Source: Paraescarpia echinospica (taxonomy: Eukaryota > Annelida > Polychaeta > Sabellida > Siboglinidae). Taken from it: a stretch of DNA of 64,000 bases. This document shows positions 37,201 to 44,943 of the stretch, piece after piece. Under the pieces are notes generated by a model. That model was not told the DNA's origin, ran no database searches, and worked only from the letters and a program-made list of their open reading frames with translations. The stretch covers positions 71,096,003-71,160,002 of the forward strand of contig CM034533.1 in NCBI GenBank assembly GCA_020002185.1. Direction: 5' to 3'. Each line of letters begins with the position of its first letter. Position 1 is the stretch's first letter. Position numbers and translations under genes: made by a program.

Positions 37201-37237
37201 TCTTCGGATCCAATTTACCGTTCGCTTTTTCGCCCAT
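13089..37237 (-). CDS. TRAF3IP1: Intraflagellar transport protein 54 (TRAF3IP1/MIP-T3), 15 exons
   Basis: Exons, 5' to 3': 37091-37237, 35314-35382, 34998-35046, 34541-34647, 33831-33935, 26180-26443, 23664-23771, 21829-21895, 20084-20104, 18121-18238, 17810-17896, 17423-17577, 15151-15242, 13866-14089, 13089-13245. They total 1770 bases: 589 residues plus TGA with no frame break. IFT54 is an IFT-B component linking tubulin or kinesin to the ciliary train; the human protein is about 690 residues. Visible parts: an N-terminal calponin-homology-like block (about 1-125) with [24 protein letters not shown] sequence, a Lys/Arg/Glu/Asp-rich disordered middle (about 145-285), two IPRP/LPRPSSA motifs, an acidic DSDDEDDGF stretch, and a C-terminal coiled coil (about 430-585) ending in [14 protein letters not shown]. 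Start chosen at the first ATG before conserved [10 protein letters not shown]. Introns are full of satellites and transposons. Tail-to-tail with PPCS and downstream of NDUFA8 on the same strand. Confidence 0.96.
13866..14089 (-). CDS. TRAF3IP1: IFT54 exon 14
   Basis: Residues 464-537, coiled coil. Contains [20 protein letters not shown] and [18 protein letters not shown], the strongest family match in the gene. Donor GTACGT (minus), phase 2 out. Confidence 0.96.
15151..15242 (-). CDS. TRAF3IP1: IFT54 exon 13
   Basis: Acceptor TTTGTTTGCAG, donor GTGAGC. Residues 433-463, starting [14 protein letters not shown], like human HGGLVKKILETKKDYE. It opens the C-terminal coiled coil. Confidence 0.94.
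15304..16903. repeat. 64-base minisatellite, about 25 copies, IFT54 intron 12
   Basis: Units of GAGGGGCCACAATACTGG..., exact 64-base period. Copies differ mainly at two diagnostic sites (TGGCAGC or TGGGAGC; AGAGTAAT or AGAATAAT), which allows unit typing; one copy near 16360 has small deletions. On the transcribed strand each unit contains CAACAGGTGAAGG, readable as either acceptor or donor. The array begins 61 bases before the exon 13 acceptor. Confidence 0.97.
17423..17577 (-). CDS. TRAF3IP1: IFT54 exon 12
   Basis: Acceptor GATATTGCAG, donor GTACGT. Residues 381-432. Contains [19 protein letters not shown], aligning with human VSNVITESHNSDNEEDDQF, then an acidic run ending EEDGEH. Confidence 0.94.
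17810..17896 (-). CDS. TRAF3IP1: IFT54 exon 11
   Basis: Acceptor CTTTTCAG, donor GTAAGT after CTCAT. Residues 352-380 with [20 protein letters not shown], the counterpart of human [20 protein letters not shown]. Confidence 0.95.
18121..18238 (-). CDS. TRAF3IP1: IFT54 exon 10
   Basis: Acceptor GTTGTTCTGCAG, donor GTAGGT. Residues 313-351: a Gln/Arg/Glu stretch ([15 protein letters not shown]) then [16 protein letters not shown]. The frame is fixed by neighbours. Confidence 0.88.
18260..18800. repeat. 44-base minisatellite, IFT54 intron 9
   Basis: CTTACCACCTGACTCGTACA starts near-perfect 44-base units at 18421, 18465, 18509, 18553 and 18597, with more diverged units on both sides reaching to about 20 bases from the exon 10 acceptor. 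On the transcribed strand each unit reads GGTGGTAAGC, a donor-like sequence. Confidence 0.92.
18801..20083. other. IFT54 intron 9 remainder, AT-rich
   Basis: Apart from a short direct repeat (AAGAACATGTCAATACTGTC, twice near 18854-18905) and a very AT-rich tract around 19560-19770, no feature is recognised. Confidence 0.5.
20084..20104 (-). CDS. TRAF3IP1: IFT54 exon 9, 21-base microexon
   Basis: Acceptor GTAATTTCAG, donor GTACGT. It adds VSKSNDD (residues 306-312) and keeps phase 1 in and out, so skipping it would leave the frame intact. Supported by consensus splice sites and perfect phase with both neighbours rather than by strong homology. Confidence 0.78.
20105..21828. other. IFT54 intron 8
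   Basis: AT-rich intron with a short (CA/TA)n run near 20805-20850 and GAGTT/GAGTGAG-rich simple sequence near 20910-20980. A minus-strand 140-codon ORF at 21080-21502 has no recognisable domain. Confidence 0.5.
21829..21895 (-). CDS. TRAF3IP1: IFT54 exon 8
   Basis: Acceptor CGTCATCAG, donor GTATGC. Residues 284-305 read [20 protein letters not shown]. This resembles the exon 11 motif [11 protein letters not shown], so the protein seems to carry the proline-basic motif twice. Phase 0 in, 1 out, consistent with both neighbours. Confidence 0.85.
21896..23663. other. IFT54 intron 7
   Basis: A GC-richer stretch just upstream of exon 8 (to about 22260) and then AT-rich DNA. No exon with family similarity was found. 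Small ORFs such as 22339-22671 show no domain. Confidence 0.45.
23664..23771 (-). CDS. TRAF3IP1: IFT54 exon 7
   Basis: Acceptor TTGTGTTGTGTAG, donor GTTGGT. Residues 248-283, starting [19 protein letters not shown], part of the charged disordered middle. Phase 0 both sides. Confidence 0.85.
23808..24672. repeat. 43-base minisatellite, about 20 copies, IFT54 intron 6
   Basis: Units CATCCAGTGGGGGACAGGG... at an exact 43-base period with very little divergence (mainly GTGGGG or GTAGGG, and GGTATT or GGTGTT). A period of 3n+1 without stops makes all three plus frames open and creates a false 288-codon ORF. The array starts 37 bases before the exon 7 acceptor. On the transcribed strand each unit has TTGTATGCACAG, an acceptor look-alike. 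Confidence 0.97.
24757..25640. repeat. 83-base minisatellite, about 10 copies, IFT54 intron 6
   Basis: Units with TTTATGAATACAGTAACTTT repeat every 83 bases. Variants change in blocks along the array (CTATTATTATC, then CTGTTATTATC, then CTGTTACTATC; GTGCTGTGTCAATC then GTGCCGTGTCACTC), a clear left-to-right gradient of local duplication. Confidence 0.96.
25940..26165 (+). repeat. Polypurine (GAGA)n tract next to IFT54 exon 6 donor
   Basis: About 225 bases almost purely purine on the plus strand, made of GAGA, GGGA and AGACAGAG blocks. On the transcript this is a polypyrimidine tract starting about 9 bases past the exon 6 donor. Such tracts can form triplex DNA. Confidence 0.95.
26180..26443 (-). 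CDS. TRAF3IP1: IFT54 exon 6
   Basis: Acceptor GTTGTGGACAACAAACAG region (minus), donor GTTTGT. Residues 160-247, 88 codons of highly charged sequence (for example [18 protein letters not shown] and [20 protein letters not shown]) typical of the low-complexity centre of IFT54. Phase 0 both sides. Confidence 0.92.
26831..30112. mobile_element. Possible TIR element enclosing a LINE
   Basis: CAGACCTGCCTACC at 26831 is mirrored by GGTAGGCAGGTCTG ending at about 30112, and CATTAA flanks both outer ends directly. The span holds the reverse-transcriptase copy 27531-29616, which would then be an insert. Inner sequence next to the TIRs does not match further, so this is a candidate only. Confidence 0.45.
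27531..29616 (+). mobile_element. Non-LTR retrotransposon, reverse transcriptase, frameshifted
   Basis: Two adjoining frames encode one reverse transcriptase. 27531-28586 has the linker CTDVNCND, then [36 protein letters not shown] and [12 protein letters not shown] (palm block). 28588-29508 has [21 protein letters not shown], the catalytic MYADDLVVF and a long thumb region ending at TGA 29506-29508. The break is a one-base shift in the T5A5 run at about 28577-28586. A (ATT)n tail at about 29602-29616 marks the 3' end. No endonuclease domain is seen, so the copy is probably 5'-truncated. It lies opposite to IFT54. Clade not assigned. Confidence 0.92.
30231..32425 (-). mobile_element. Nested repeat family X, copy 2 (inverted)
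   Basis: Reverse-complement relative of 7293-10601: GGGTCAAGTGGCCCTGAAG at this left end mirrors copy 1's right end, and TTGGACCTTCGGCCAAAGGA at about 32398 mirrors copy 1's left end. Shared blocks include the 31660-31900 segment around ACACCACAGTCACACCATTT. It lacks the extra block that copy 1 has, but contains a reverse-transcriptase fragment at 31160-31403 that copy 1 lacks. Confidence 0.78.
31125..31403 (+). pseudogene. Reverse-transcriptase fragment inside repeat X copy 2
   Basis: About 80 codons reading [20 protein letters not shown] (palm motif), [15 protein letters not shown], and a degraded [18 protein letters not shown]. This is blocks 3-4 of a non-LTR reverse transcriptase, of a lineage different from the 27531-29616 copy. 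No YADD block remains. In copy 1 the flanking sequence is continuous, so this was inserted here or lost there. Confidence 0.85.
32628..32726 (+). pseudogene. Short THAP-zinc-finger-like N-terminus
   Basis: Begins [10 protein letters not shown] and continues to YLTVPHN before a stop after 32 residues. A C-x4-C pair right after the start methionine resembles the start of THAP domains, common in P-element-type transposases. Too short to prove. Confidence 0.3.
32976..33058 (+). mobile_element. tRNA-like sequence, probably SINE head or tRNA pseudogene
   Basis: TAGCTCTGTTGGTAAACGCG resembles an A box and GGTTCAATCC a B box, with CGCGTTGG and CCGGTTCAATCC regions placed as D and T arms. The anticodon region is too long and the acceptor stem pairs poorly, so it is not called as a functional tRNA. 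Confidence 0.45.
33831..33935 (-). CDS. TRAF3IP1: IFT54 exon 5
   Basis: Donor GTGAGG, acceptor ending TTAG. Residues 125-159: [17 protein letters not shown], then the first basic-acidic run. Phase 0 both sides. Confidence 0.93.
33936..34540. other. IFT54 intron 4
   Basis: No feature recognised beyond two loosely similar ATCTCAGAATCTTGATGTCC / TGATGTCTGATGGCAGATGA segments (33980-34130), which resemble sequence near 17030-17270 in intron 11 and may belong to one dispersed repeat. Confidence 0.35.
34541..34647 (-). CDS. TRAF3IP1: IFT54 exon 4
   Basis: Acceptor GTAGTTTTAG, donor GTAAGG. Residues 89-124: [20 protein letters not shown] and [15 protein letters not shown], equal to human [22 protein letters not shown]. 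End of the globular N-terminal domain. Confidence 0.96.
34998..35046 (-). CDS. TRAF3IP1: IFT54 exon 3
   Basis: Acceptor TTTTTTGTAG, donor GTAAGT. Residues 73-88, [16 protein letters not shown], matching human DKDAKISFLQKAIDVV. Phase 0 in, 1 out. Confidence 0.95.
35314..35382 (-). CDS. TRAF3IP1: IFT54 exon 2
   Basis: Acceptor CTTCTTCAG, donor GTAACC. 23 codons [20 protein letters not shown] and NVK, like human [20 protein letters not shown]. Confidence 0.95.
35500..35903. mobile_element. hAT-like MITE copy 1, IFT54 intron 1
   Basis: Left end CAGGCCCTTAGCCAGAGACC; the right end, reverse-complemented, is CGGGCCCTTAGCAAGG. Outer 8-base flanks ACGCCAAT and ACGTCAAC match at 6 of 8, as expected for an aged hAT target duplication. 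404 bases, no transposase. A second family member is at 48344-48711. Confidence 0.7.
35904..37090. other. IFT54 intron 1 remainder
   Basis: No exon recognised. A segment at about 35935-36070 (TTTTACTTTCCATGGCATAG onward) looks like part of a dispersed repeat but the family was not identified. Small ORFs at 36153-36401 and 36447-36644 lack domains. Confidence 0.4.
37091..37237 (-). CDS. TRAF3IP1: IFT54 exon 1 with start codon
   Basis: ATG at 37235-37237 (minus), donor GTAAGT. Residues 1-49: a short [12 protein letters not shown] leader, then [35 protein letters not shown], the hallmark of IFT54. Confidence 0.97.
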
Positions 37238-37456
37238 GGTTGTGATCTGTACTCTGGTCTACCAAATTATAAATTTAATTGTCTTTTTCACGACGTCTAC
37301 AATTAATTAAATACATTTATTCCGACAGTTTTGAACGCGAACCAACATTTCTACGATTTTGTTTTCGTTCGTCTACTCGGAATTTAATCCCACAGTTCCC
37401 TTCGGAGCATGCGTGCTAACATATTTCCGGCTGTTCGAGCTGGCGACGGCGTGACA

Positions 37457-37471
37457 GTTGCCAAGGACAAC
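37457..37471. promoter_or_regulatory. X-box-like RFX site upstream of IFT54
   Basis: GTTGCCAAGGACAAC, 220 bases before the IFT54 start codon. RFX factors bind GTNRCC-spacer-RGYAAC in many ciliary gene promoters; here one core base of the right half differs. Position in a CpG-containing promoter of a ciliary gene makes it plausible; binding is inferred. Confidence 0.55.
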
Positions 37472-37869
37472 CATAGCATTACGCAGCCTGTGTGTGTACA
37501 TGCCCTTTTATATGCGTTAAACGTCACATCCATCGATCTTTATATGCGCTGGTATAGGCCCAATAGACGATATGCTTTATAGGTTACCTGGCTACGGTCA
37601 TACCACTTTGAAAAATAAATGAAAAGTTAGAATTTATAAAAAATGATAAGATTGCTATCAAATCTCAAAATTACAAAAAGAAGAACAAGTGAAGTGTACA
37701 AAAAACCATGACGTATGATGATGGCATTGACAGGCATTCTATTACCATAATTCCATAAATACTATTGTCATAGAAGGCATTGCCATGAATTGCCTTTGGC
37801 AGACTTTATAATTGACATATATAATAATTATTGTCTGACATTGTCATTGCTAGATACTGCCTTTGCCTT

Positions 37870-39250
37870 GGTAGACCTTGCCACTGCCCAGACATTGTCA
37901 TAAATTAATGATGCATTGCCATTGCCAGGCATTGTCACTGCAGGGCATTTTCATTTCCAGGCATTCCCACATACTGCCATTGGCAGACAGACATTGTCAT
38001 TGCCAGGCATTGCCATACTTTTGTGAACCAGTACCATGGCAATGCATTGCCATTAATTGTGAGTCATTGGTACTGCCATGCACTGCAATACATTGTTATT
38101 GCCATATCCAATCATTGCCATATTTGTATGAGTCATTGCAAAGGCAGTGTATTGCTATTCATTGTGAGTCATTGCCATTGCTAGGCATTGTGAGTCATTG
38201 TCATCTACAGGTATTGTTATATATTGAGAGTCAATGCCATTTCCTCACATTACCATATATTGTGAATCATTGTCATTGTCATACTTTTATGAGTCATTTC
38301 CATGGCAATGCATTGCCACACATTGTGAGGCATTGCCCACATTGCTATACATTGAGTCATTGCCATTGCCAAGCATTGCGAGTCATTGCCATTGCCAGGT
38401 ATTGCCATAATTATGTTGTGAGTCATTGCATGCATTGCAAAATATTGTGAATCACTGCCATTGCAAAACATTATGAGTCAATGCCATAGCAGTGTATGGC
38501 AATACATGGTAATACATTGTGAGTCATTGCCATTTCCTGACATTGCCATACACTGTGAGTCATTGCCATTGCAGGCACTGGAGGTCATTGTCATGTATTG
38601 CCATGCATTGTGAGTCATCGTCATGTCCTGACATTACCATATATTGTGAATCATTGAAATTGCCATACATTGTGAGTCATTGCAATTGCAAAGCATTGCC
38701 ATGCATTGTGATTCATTACTATTTGCCATGCATTTTGAGTCATTGCCATTACCATGCATTGCCATATATTTTAATTGCTATTCACTGCAAGTCATTGTCA
38801 TTGCCAGGCATTGTCATACAGTCTGAGTCATAGACATGCATTATGAATCATTGCATTTCCCATACATTGTGAGTCATTGCCAATTACATGGCCATGCACT
38901 GATATATATATATATAATATATATAAATATATATATATAATATATATATGGCAATGATTCAATGTATTACAATGGTAATTATTCACAATATATATATATA
39001 TACATATATATATAGTGAATAATTACCATTGTAATACATTGAATCATTGCCATTGCCTTACATTGCAAGTCATATTGCCAATATCATGGCCAAGCATTGT
39101 CATATATTGCAAGTCATGTTCATTGCCAGGCATTGCGCTTTGGGAGTCATTGCTATTGTCAAGCATTGCCATAGATTGTTCAGTCATTCCCACTGCCAGA
39201 TGTTGTTATACATTGTGAGTCATTGCCTTTTCCAAGCATTGCCATTGGCA
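37870..39250. repeat. CATTG-rich degenerate satellite
   Basis: About 1.4 kb of imperfect units built from CATTGCCATACATTGTGAGT and CATTGCCATTGCCAGG. Unit length drifts, so it is an old array with interspersed short duplications. ORFs here (for example 37878-38450) are products of the repeat. Confidence 0.9.
38950..39051. repeat. Perfect 37-bp-arm inverted repeat with (AT)n loop
   Basis: 38950-38986 is the exact reverse complement of 39015-39051, separated by 28 bases of almost pure AT alternation. More (AT)n lies to the left at 38901-38949. The arms are satellite sequence, so the structure is a palindrome formed inside the array. Confidence 0.95.
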
Positions 39251-39364
39251 GCCTTAAACTAATTAAGCAAATTTAGAGTTAGGCTTAAACTTTTAATATA
39301 ATTGCGAGACCAACACTGCAACAATTGTGTTTATAACTGTGTGTGTCTGTATGTATGTTAGTAG

Positions 39365-41570
39365 ATAGATACATTTTATTTCAGATCAGTTATGTACATA
39401 ATAATACAGTTTATACATTATTATAAGTATACATGATGATTGATCTGTGGAGACCTGTACTAAGATCGCTGACGTGCTGGCCACCATGACGAATATATAA
39501 TAAATATGTCTGTATAAATATAACTTACTGATGTTATATAAAAAAAACTTTAAATTAATTGAAGTGCAAAAAGAGTAGTAAACAAGTAATACCATCATTT
39601 ACAAATATTAATATCAATAATTATCACTACTGTCTCTAAACCCACTGACGTCATTGTAGTCAGTTAATGTTAACTGAAACAAAACTAGCCTAACCAACAT
39701 TTACAAACATAATCTAACACATACTAGAGTATAACTAATAACAATATTTTTATGTCTACTGTAGATATGGTCCATTTGGCTTGCATATATAGCAATTCTG
39801 AATGTTACATTGTGATATATATTTGCTAATCATATATTTTGTTGCATAGTTTATAAAGATTTGGTATGAATGACTTTTAATTTTTTCAAGTACAATTTTT
39901 GGAAGAAAGTTTTCTTAAATTATTTTTGGAATTTCATGTCTGATGCAAAGACGGCAATACTTTGAATTTGTATGTTTTACTTGAATATCATATTTATTGT
40001 TGTTTGGAAGGTTGTTTTCCATGTTATTAAAACGTTGAGGTGCACATCTGGTTTTGGAAGTATCGATCCTGGGAGGTTTCCGTTTTCATATTTAAAAAAA
40101 GTTTGAGACATGATAGTTTATAGATGTCCTCTACCTTTACTAATCCAAGATTCTTAAACAGAGGTGCAGTATGGGAATTACATTTACTGTTTGATACTGC
40201 TCTGACTGCTTTTTTTGCAACTTACTTATTCGTTAATGATATTCCATAATTTAGGTGTTATAAAAATAGTGAATTGTAGATTATTTTCAAGATGTACATT
40301 AGAACATAATGTCTTAATCTAGATATAATTCCACATATCCTTGACAATTTGTTGGCTATGTAATTGAGATGAGAAGACCATGTTAGATTTGAGTCTATGA
40401 GAATACCAAGAAATTTAAAGTGTGTTACATGTTCAATTGGAATACTGTTTATCTCAATATTAAGAATGTTGTTATTTTTAAATTTTCTTTGTTTATGAAA
40501 AATCATCATCTTCGTTTTGCTTACATTGAGTGAGAGCTTGTTCACTGCTAGCCAGTCAGTTATCTTGGTTAATTCCGCATTTATTTGATAAGATGTTGAG
40601 TCAATAGTATGGTTATTTGTGAAGTTGCCCAACGTGCTGAACAGGGTGGTGTCATCAGCATACATGATGGGTGTAAATTTTGTATTAGCCATTGCTAAAT
40701 CATTGATATATATATATTAAGAATAGTAGAGGTCCTAATATTGACCATTGAGGGACTCCTGCAATTATTGTTTCTGCAGATGATTGAAAGTCGTTAACTT
40801 CAACATATTGCTGTCTGTTGTATAAGTAACTTCTGAACCAGTCTAACTCTACATTTGTTATGCCGTAATGTTTTAGTTTGCTGATGAGAACTGCATGGTC
40901 AATAGTGTCAAAGGCCTTTGACAAATCTAGGAATATTGATATAGGTAGTTTTTTTTATCAAGATCCAAATATATTCGATCTACCATTTCAGTTAATGCTA
41001 ATTCAGTAGAATAACCTTCTCTGAATCCGTACTGATTTACACATAAGAGGTTATTTATAGTGAAATACTTAAATAGTTGTGCAAGAACTGCTTTTTCAAA
41101 CACTTTAGATACAGAAGGTAAAAGTGATATAGGTCTGTAGTTATTCATATCGTGGTCATCATCTTTCTTGAAAATAGGAACAATCTTTGACATTTTCAAT
41201 TTATTGGGAAATCTTCCTGTTGTCAGTGACTGATTAATTATGCAAGTAATTGGCTTGGCTAAGGCATTGACTGAAGCTTTTAATAAAATTTGAGAAATGC
41301 CATCATATCCAAAGCTTTTCTTACGTTTTAGTTTATTTATAATTGTTTTCGTTTGTTCTTCGTCAATTGGTGTAAATGTGAAAACTGTCTCTACTTTCTT
41401 CTTGTCTATATAAGTTTTGAAGTTAGGTTTTCCTTCAGTATCGATTTTATTAGCAAGATTTGGCCCAACGTTTAGAAAAAAGGTGTTGAATTGATTTGCT
41501 ATTTTGTTTTTATCTGTTATGTTGATTCCGTTTTTATGAATTATTTTATTAGTAGATGTGTCTATGCAGC
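39365..41570 (-). mobile_element. Decayed non-LTR retrotransposon, minus strand
   Basis: Reverse transcriptase in three shifted pieces. 41199 down to 40927: KIVPIFKKDDDHDMNNYRPI and SLLPSVSKVFEKAV. 40924-40700: SKAFDTIDHAVLISKLKHYG, then AGVPQWSILGPLLFLIYI, where the usual PQGS is PQWS. 40692-40258: MYADDTTLF and a C-terminal thumb. Coding-like sequence continues upstream to about 41560. The downstream part to about 39370 looks like 3' sequence ending at GATAGATA. Two frameshifts and a changed motif mean it is dead. Confidence 0.9.
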
Positions 41571-41763
41571 TACTATAAGTCTATTATAACTACCCTGGTA
41601 TGTCAGAATATAGCCTGTTCTTGTTGGGTATCTGTAAATTCTTTTACACCTAACATTATGCCATTAACAGTCAGTGTTTTATATGTCCTGTTCATTGAAC
41701 GTGGGAAATGTTGTCCAATCTACCCTGTTGTTTTAGTTATCTTAATGCCAAATAGCACCAGTT

Positions 41764-41886
41764 GTTGATGGTTGTGGATGTTGTAGCACCACTGTGGTGT
41801 CTGTTGTTGATGGTTGTGGATGTTGTAGCACCACTGTGGTGTCTGTTGTGGATGGTTGTGGATGTTATAGCACCATTGTGGTGTCA
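41764..41886 (+). repeat. 42-base repeat, about three copies
   Basis: TTGTTGATGGTTGTGGATGT plus TGTAGCACCACTGTGGTGTC repeats three times, the last copy diverged. Confidence 0.85.
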
Positions 41887-42539
41887 GTTGTTAGTTTGGG
41901 CAATCTTGAGCGATTGTGGATCAATAACTTTACTGATGCAGTCGACTCAGTTGCAAATACGTTTTGTCAAACCTTGGTTCTTGTATTGCAGTCTCTTAAG
42001 TGTCTACTGGCCAAAGGTTTGAAAAATTACTTACTTATGTATGTTTTAGTATCTTTTTTATGGGCCCTGGACCGAGGAAAAAGATCGCTTTATGCAAAAA
42101 TCTACTTAGTTATAAGGAAGTATTCAGAGGCAGTCTCTTAAGTGTCTACTGGCCAAAGTTTTGAGGGATTACTTATGGTTTGATTTCAGTATAGTTTGGT
42201 TACACTCTGCCTACATCATCATAGAATGTTATTTGGTTGCATGCAGTCTCTGAATACTTCCGAGAGAAAACATTCCACATATTTTCCAGAACACAACCCT
42301 TTCTTAAACAACATCCATTTTATTGATAATTTCTATCCTGAATGGATCAACATTCTGGTTTCTTGGAATGTTAATTTTAATATACAGTGCACTTTGGATA
42401 AGGTGAACATCAAATAACCATGGCAATATTTCTAGATGTTCCACTTATCAGGACCTATGTTTTAGTATATTTTTTGGGCCCTGGACCGAGGAAAAAGATC
42501 GCCTTATGCAAAAATCTACTTAGTTATCCAGCATCACAT

Positions 42540-43440
42540 AATTGGTGGACCAACCTCACTACTGACTAGTCATCTACAATGTAGGCTGCACTGTTAGCAA
42601 AGTATTGTCTTCTTTTGTGGAAGACTGGATCGATTATGCCCATCATATCAGTTTATCTCTGCCAACTGGAATTCAGGCAATGTGCAAATAGTATGAATCA
42701 CTACCAACTTCAAGCAATTCACATCTGCCAGGCTTATGTTTGACCGTAAACTGAAAATGTTGCAATGTTAGCATCATTCTCTGTATGCATTGTGGTGATG
42801 AAACTAAATTATGCTGTTGAAGAGTCAAAACAACGGAAATCCATGTTGATCTGCACTATGAATGTGTTGGTTATGTGTCAGTTCGACTATGATAGTCAGG
42901 GAAGCAGTCTGATTTTGGTTTTAATGCAGTCACCAGAGGTCATTATATTTATTGTCAAAATGAACACCTATTTCTATGCAAGCAGTTGGCGACATGGCTG
43001 AGGATGCATACTATTACAATCACTTCTAAAATACGAAAGTGGACTATACTCTTTTGACACTTAAACAATGTAATGGTTTCCTGCACATATTCTCTGTTGA
43101 CTGTTGGTTAGTGATCTGTTTCCATGGTTACACCATTCAGCCACATAATATGCACAGTCATGGAATCACCAACAACGTGAAGGCTAGTATTTCATTAGAA
43201 CTCTATTTTAATGTATTTTTGCCCGGCTTGGTTCAGTGAATGCAATGCATGAATAATCAATTCTGGAATATCTACAAGTTATATACGCATAAAACCATGG
43301 AAAATGCCCCCTTGTACATACACATTGTATCCATCAGTTATGTCTGCAATCACTCCCTCCTACTTGCATATGTAACATCATGTAGATGACCCAATGGCCG
43401 GTCATCCACACTTACACCCAGTCTATAAGTATATGGCTAG
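42540..43440. other. Intergenic DNA without recognised feature
   Basis: Short ORFs only (42765-43001, 43039-43239), none with a recognisable domain. Confidence 0.4.
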
Positions 43441-43459
43441 TCACAGGCTCATTTACAGT

Positions 43460-43790
43460 GGAGCGCAGTGGCCAGAGCGTCGGTCTATCAGTTGAGAGAA
43501 CTTGGGTTCAAATCCTGTGCTGCCGTGTTGAACCTTGGGCAAGTTCATTCAGTCTACATTGCACCAGTTCACTTGGCTCTATGAATCAGTACCTGGCTAG
43601 TGGCTATAGACACCAGTGAATATTTGTGTACGAATAGTCTTCGCACATTAACTGCAGCATGGCTGAATGCTTCCCAGAGAAGTTGCGATGATGTTCGATT
43701 GAACATGTCTGCCAGGGAGTAAAGTGTAAAGCATTTTGAGCAGTCCTAACGACTGGATACTGCGCAATATAAAAACTTACCTACATTTTT
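43460..43790 (+). mobile_element. tRNA-derived SINE
   Basis: Head 43460-43526 has GCGCAGTGGCCAGAGCGTCG as A-box region and GGGTTCAAATCC as B box. The body ends with AAAGCATTTTGAGCAGTC ... CTGCGCAATATAAAAAC, a tail type seen in several invertebrate SINEs and LINEs. Different from the SINE at 206-650. Confidence 0.72.
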
Positions 43791-44528
43791 TCTTTTAAGT
43801 GCCTACTGCACTTTTGTTGAACAGCAGTGAATGGTTCAGTATCCTCCTTGAGGTGTAGCTTTTCCAGTAAGTTTCAAATTATCAAACTGCTATGAATACA
43901 CTGACTTCAAATCGCTGATACCTGGGTTGACGTGACCTTAGGTTCTCACCACGGTTGTATGCTTTACTCCGGACATTATCAGCATTGTCACATGTAGTTT
44001 TCATGTTGGGAGACCAGCGATGGCCATCTACATCATCACAGAATGTTATTTGGTTGCATGCCGTCTCTGAATACTTCCGAGAGAAAACATTCCACATATT
44101 TTCCAGAACACAACCCTTTCTTAAACAACATCCATTCTATTGATAATTTCTATCCTGAATGGATTGACATTCTGGTTTCTTGGAATGTGAATTTTAATAT
44201 ACAGTGCACTTTGGATAAGGTGAACATCCAAGAACCTTGGCAATATTTCTAGATGTTAGAAGTTCCACTTATCAGGACCTATGTTTTAGTATCTTTTTAT
44301 GGGCCCTGGACCGAGGAAAAAGATCGCCTTATGCAAAAATCTACTTAGGTATAAAGAAGTATTCAGAGACAGAACCGCAGTGTTTTGGGAGAGATAACTA
44401 TATCAGCATACTAATTTTATTTAATTAACATTGTCATCTAAATGTAAACCACTTCCTTCTTTAATGTCACATGACTATCAGGATACAAAAATAACACAGC
44501 AAACCCCATTGGCTATACCCATTTCTTT

Positions 44529-44534
44529 TTTATT
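44529..44534 (-). terminator. Candidate NDUFA8 polyadenylation signal
   Basis: AATAAA on the minus strand about 185 bases past the NDUFA8 stop. Inferred by position. Confidence 0.55.
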
Positions 44535-44717
44535 TACATTAAGCAAAGATAAGTAGAACCGGCATTGGTGTCAATTCAACAGTTGCATTAACTCCAAACT
44601 TGCACATGGCAGTTCCATAAACTGGACATCTCTGTATGCATTCCAAACATCTTGCCGAGACTAACAACAATTCCAAGTGGATGCTGAATCCAGGTACCTA
44701 AATGCTAAGACCAGTTC

Positions 44718-44943
44718 TCACGGATAGAATAAGAAGCGACTGCCTTGTTTTGCAGATTCGGGCACTGGCACATCTTCGGGCCTCGGAGGGTCAGGGGTCG
44801 GTTCGGGCAGGGGAATATCCCGCTTTGGCTTCAGACGCTTTGTGTCATGAACACGCACTTTGGAGAAGTAGCCGAGTTCGGGTTTTTCAATTCCGAGCTT
44901 GTCAAAGACGCACTTGTCAAAGATGCCCCGGGTCTTGCGGCAT
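44718..44943 (-). CDS. NDUFA8: NDUFA8 exon 3 (last)
   Basis: Acceptor TTGTCTTCAG, phase 2 in. Residues 102-176: CRKTRGIFDKC (fourth CX9C), FDKLGIEKPELGYFSKV, then a Pro-rich tail and TGA at 44718-44720. Confidence 0.94.

Larger units (their letters stand above)
42055..44370 (+). repeat. Dispersed direct duplication, two long copies
   Basis: 42226-42530 and 44041-44350 share about 300 bases (GAATGTTATTTGGTTGCATG ... AAAAATCTACTTAG) with few differences. The last 60 bases (GGGCCCTGGACCGAGGAAAA) also occur separately at 42061-42130. This may be a dispersed family; no coding or terminal structure was recognised. Confidence 0.8.

Noticed and set aside
37878..38833. 190- and 104-codon His/Cys-rich ORFs
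   Set aside because: Translation of the CATTG-rich satellite; no domain.
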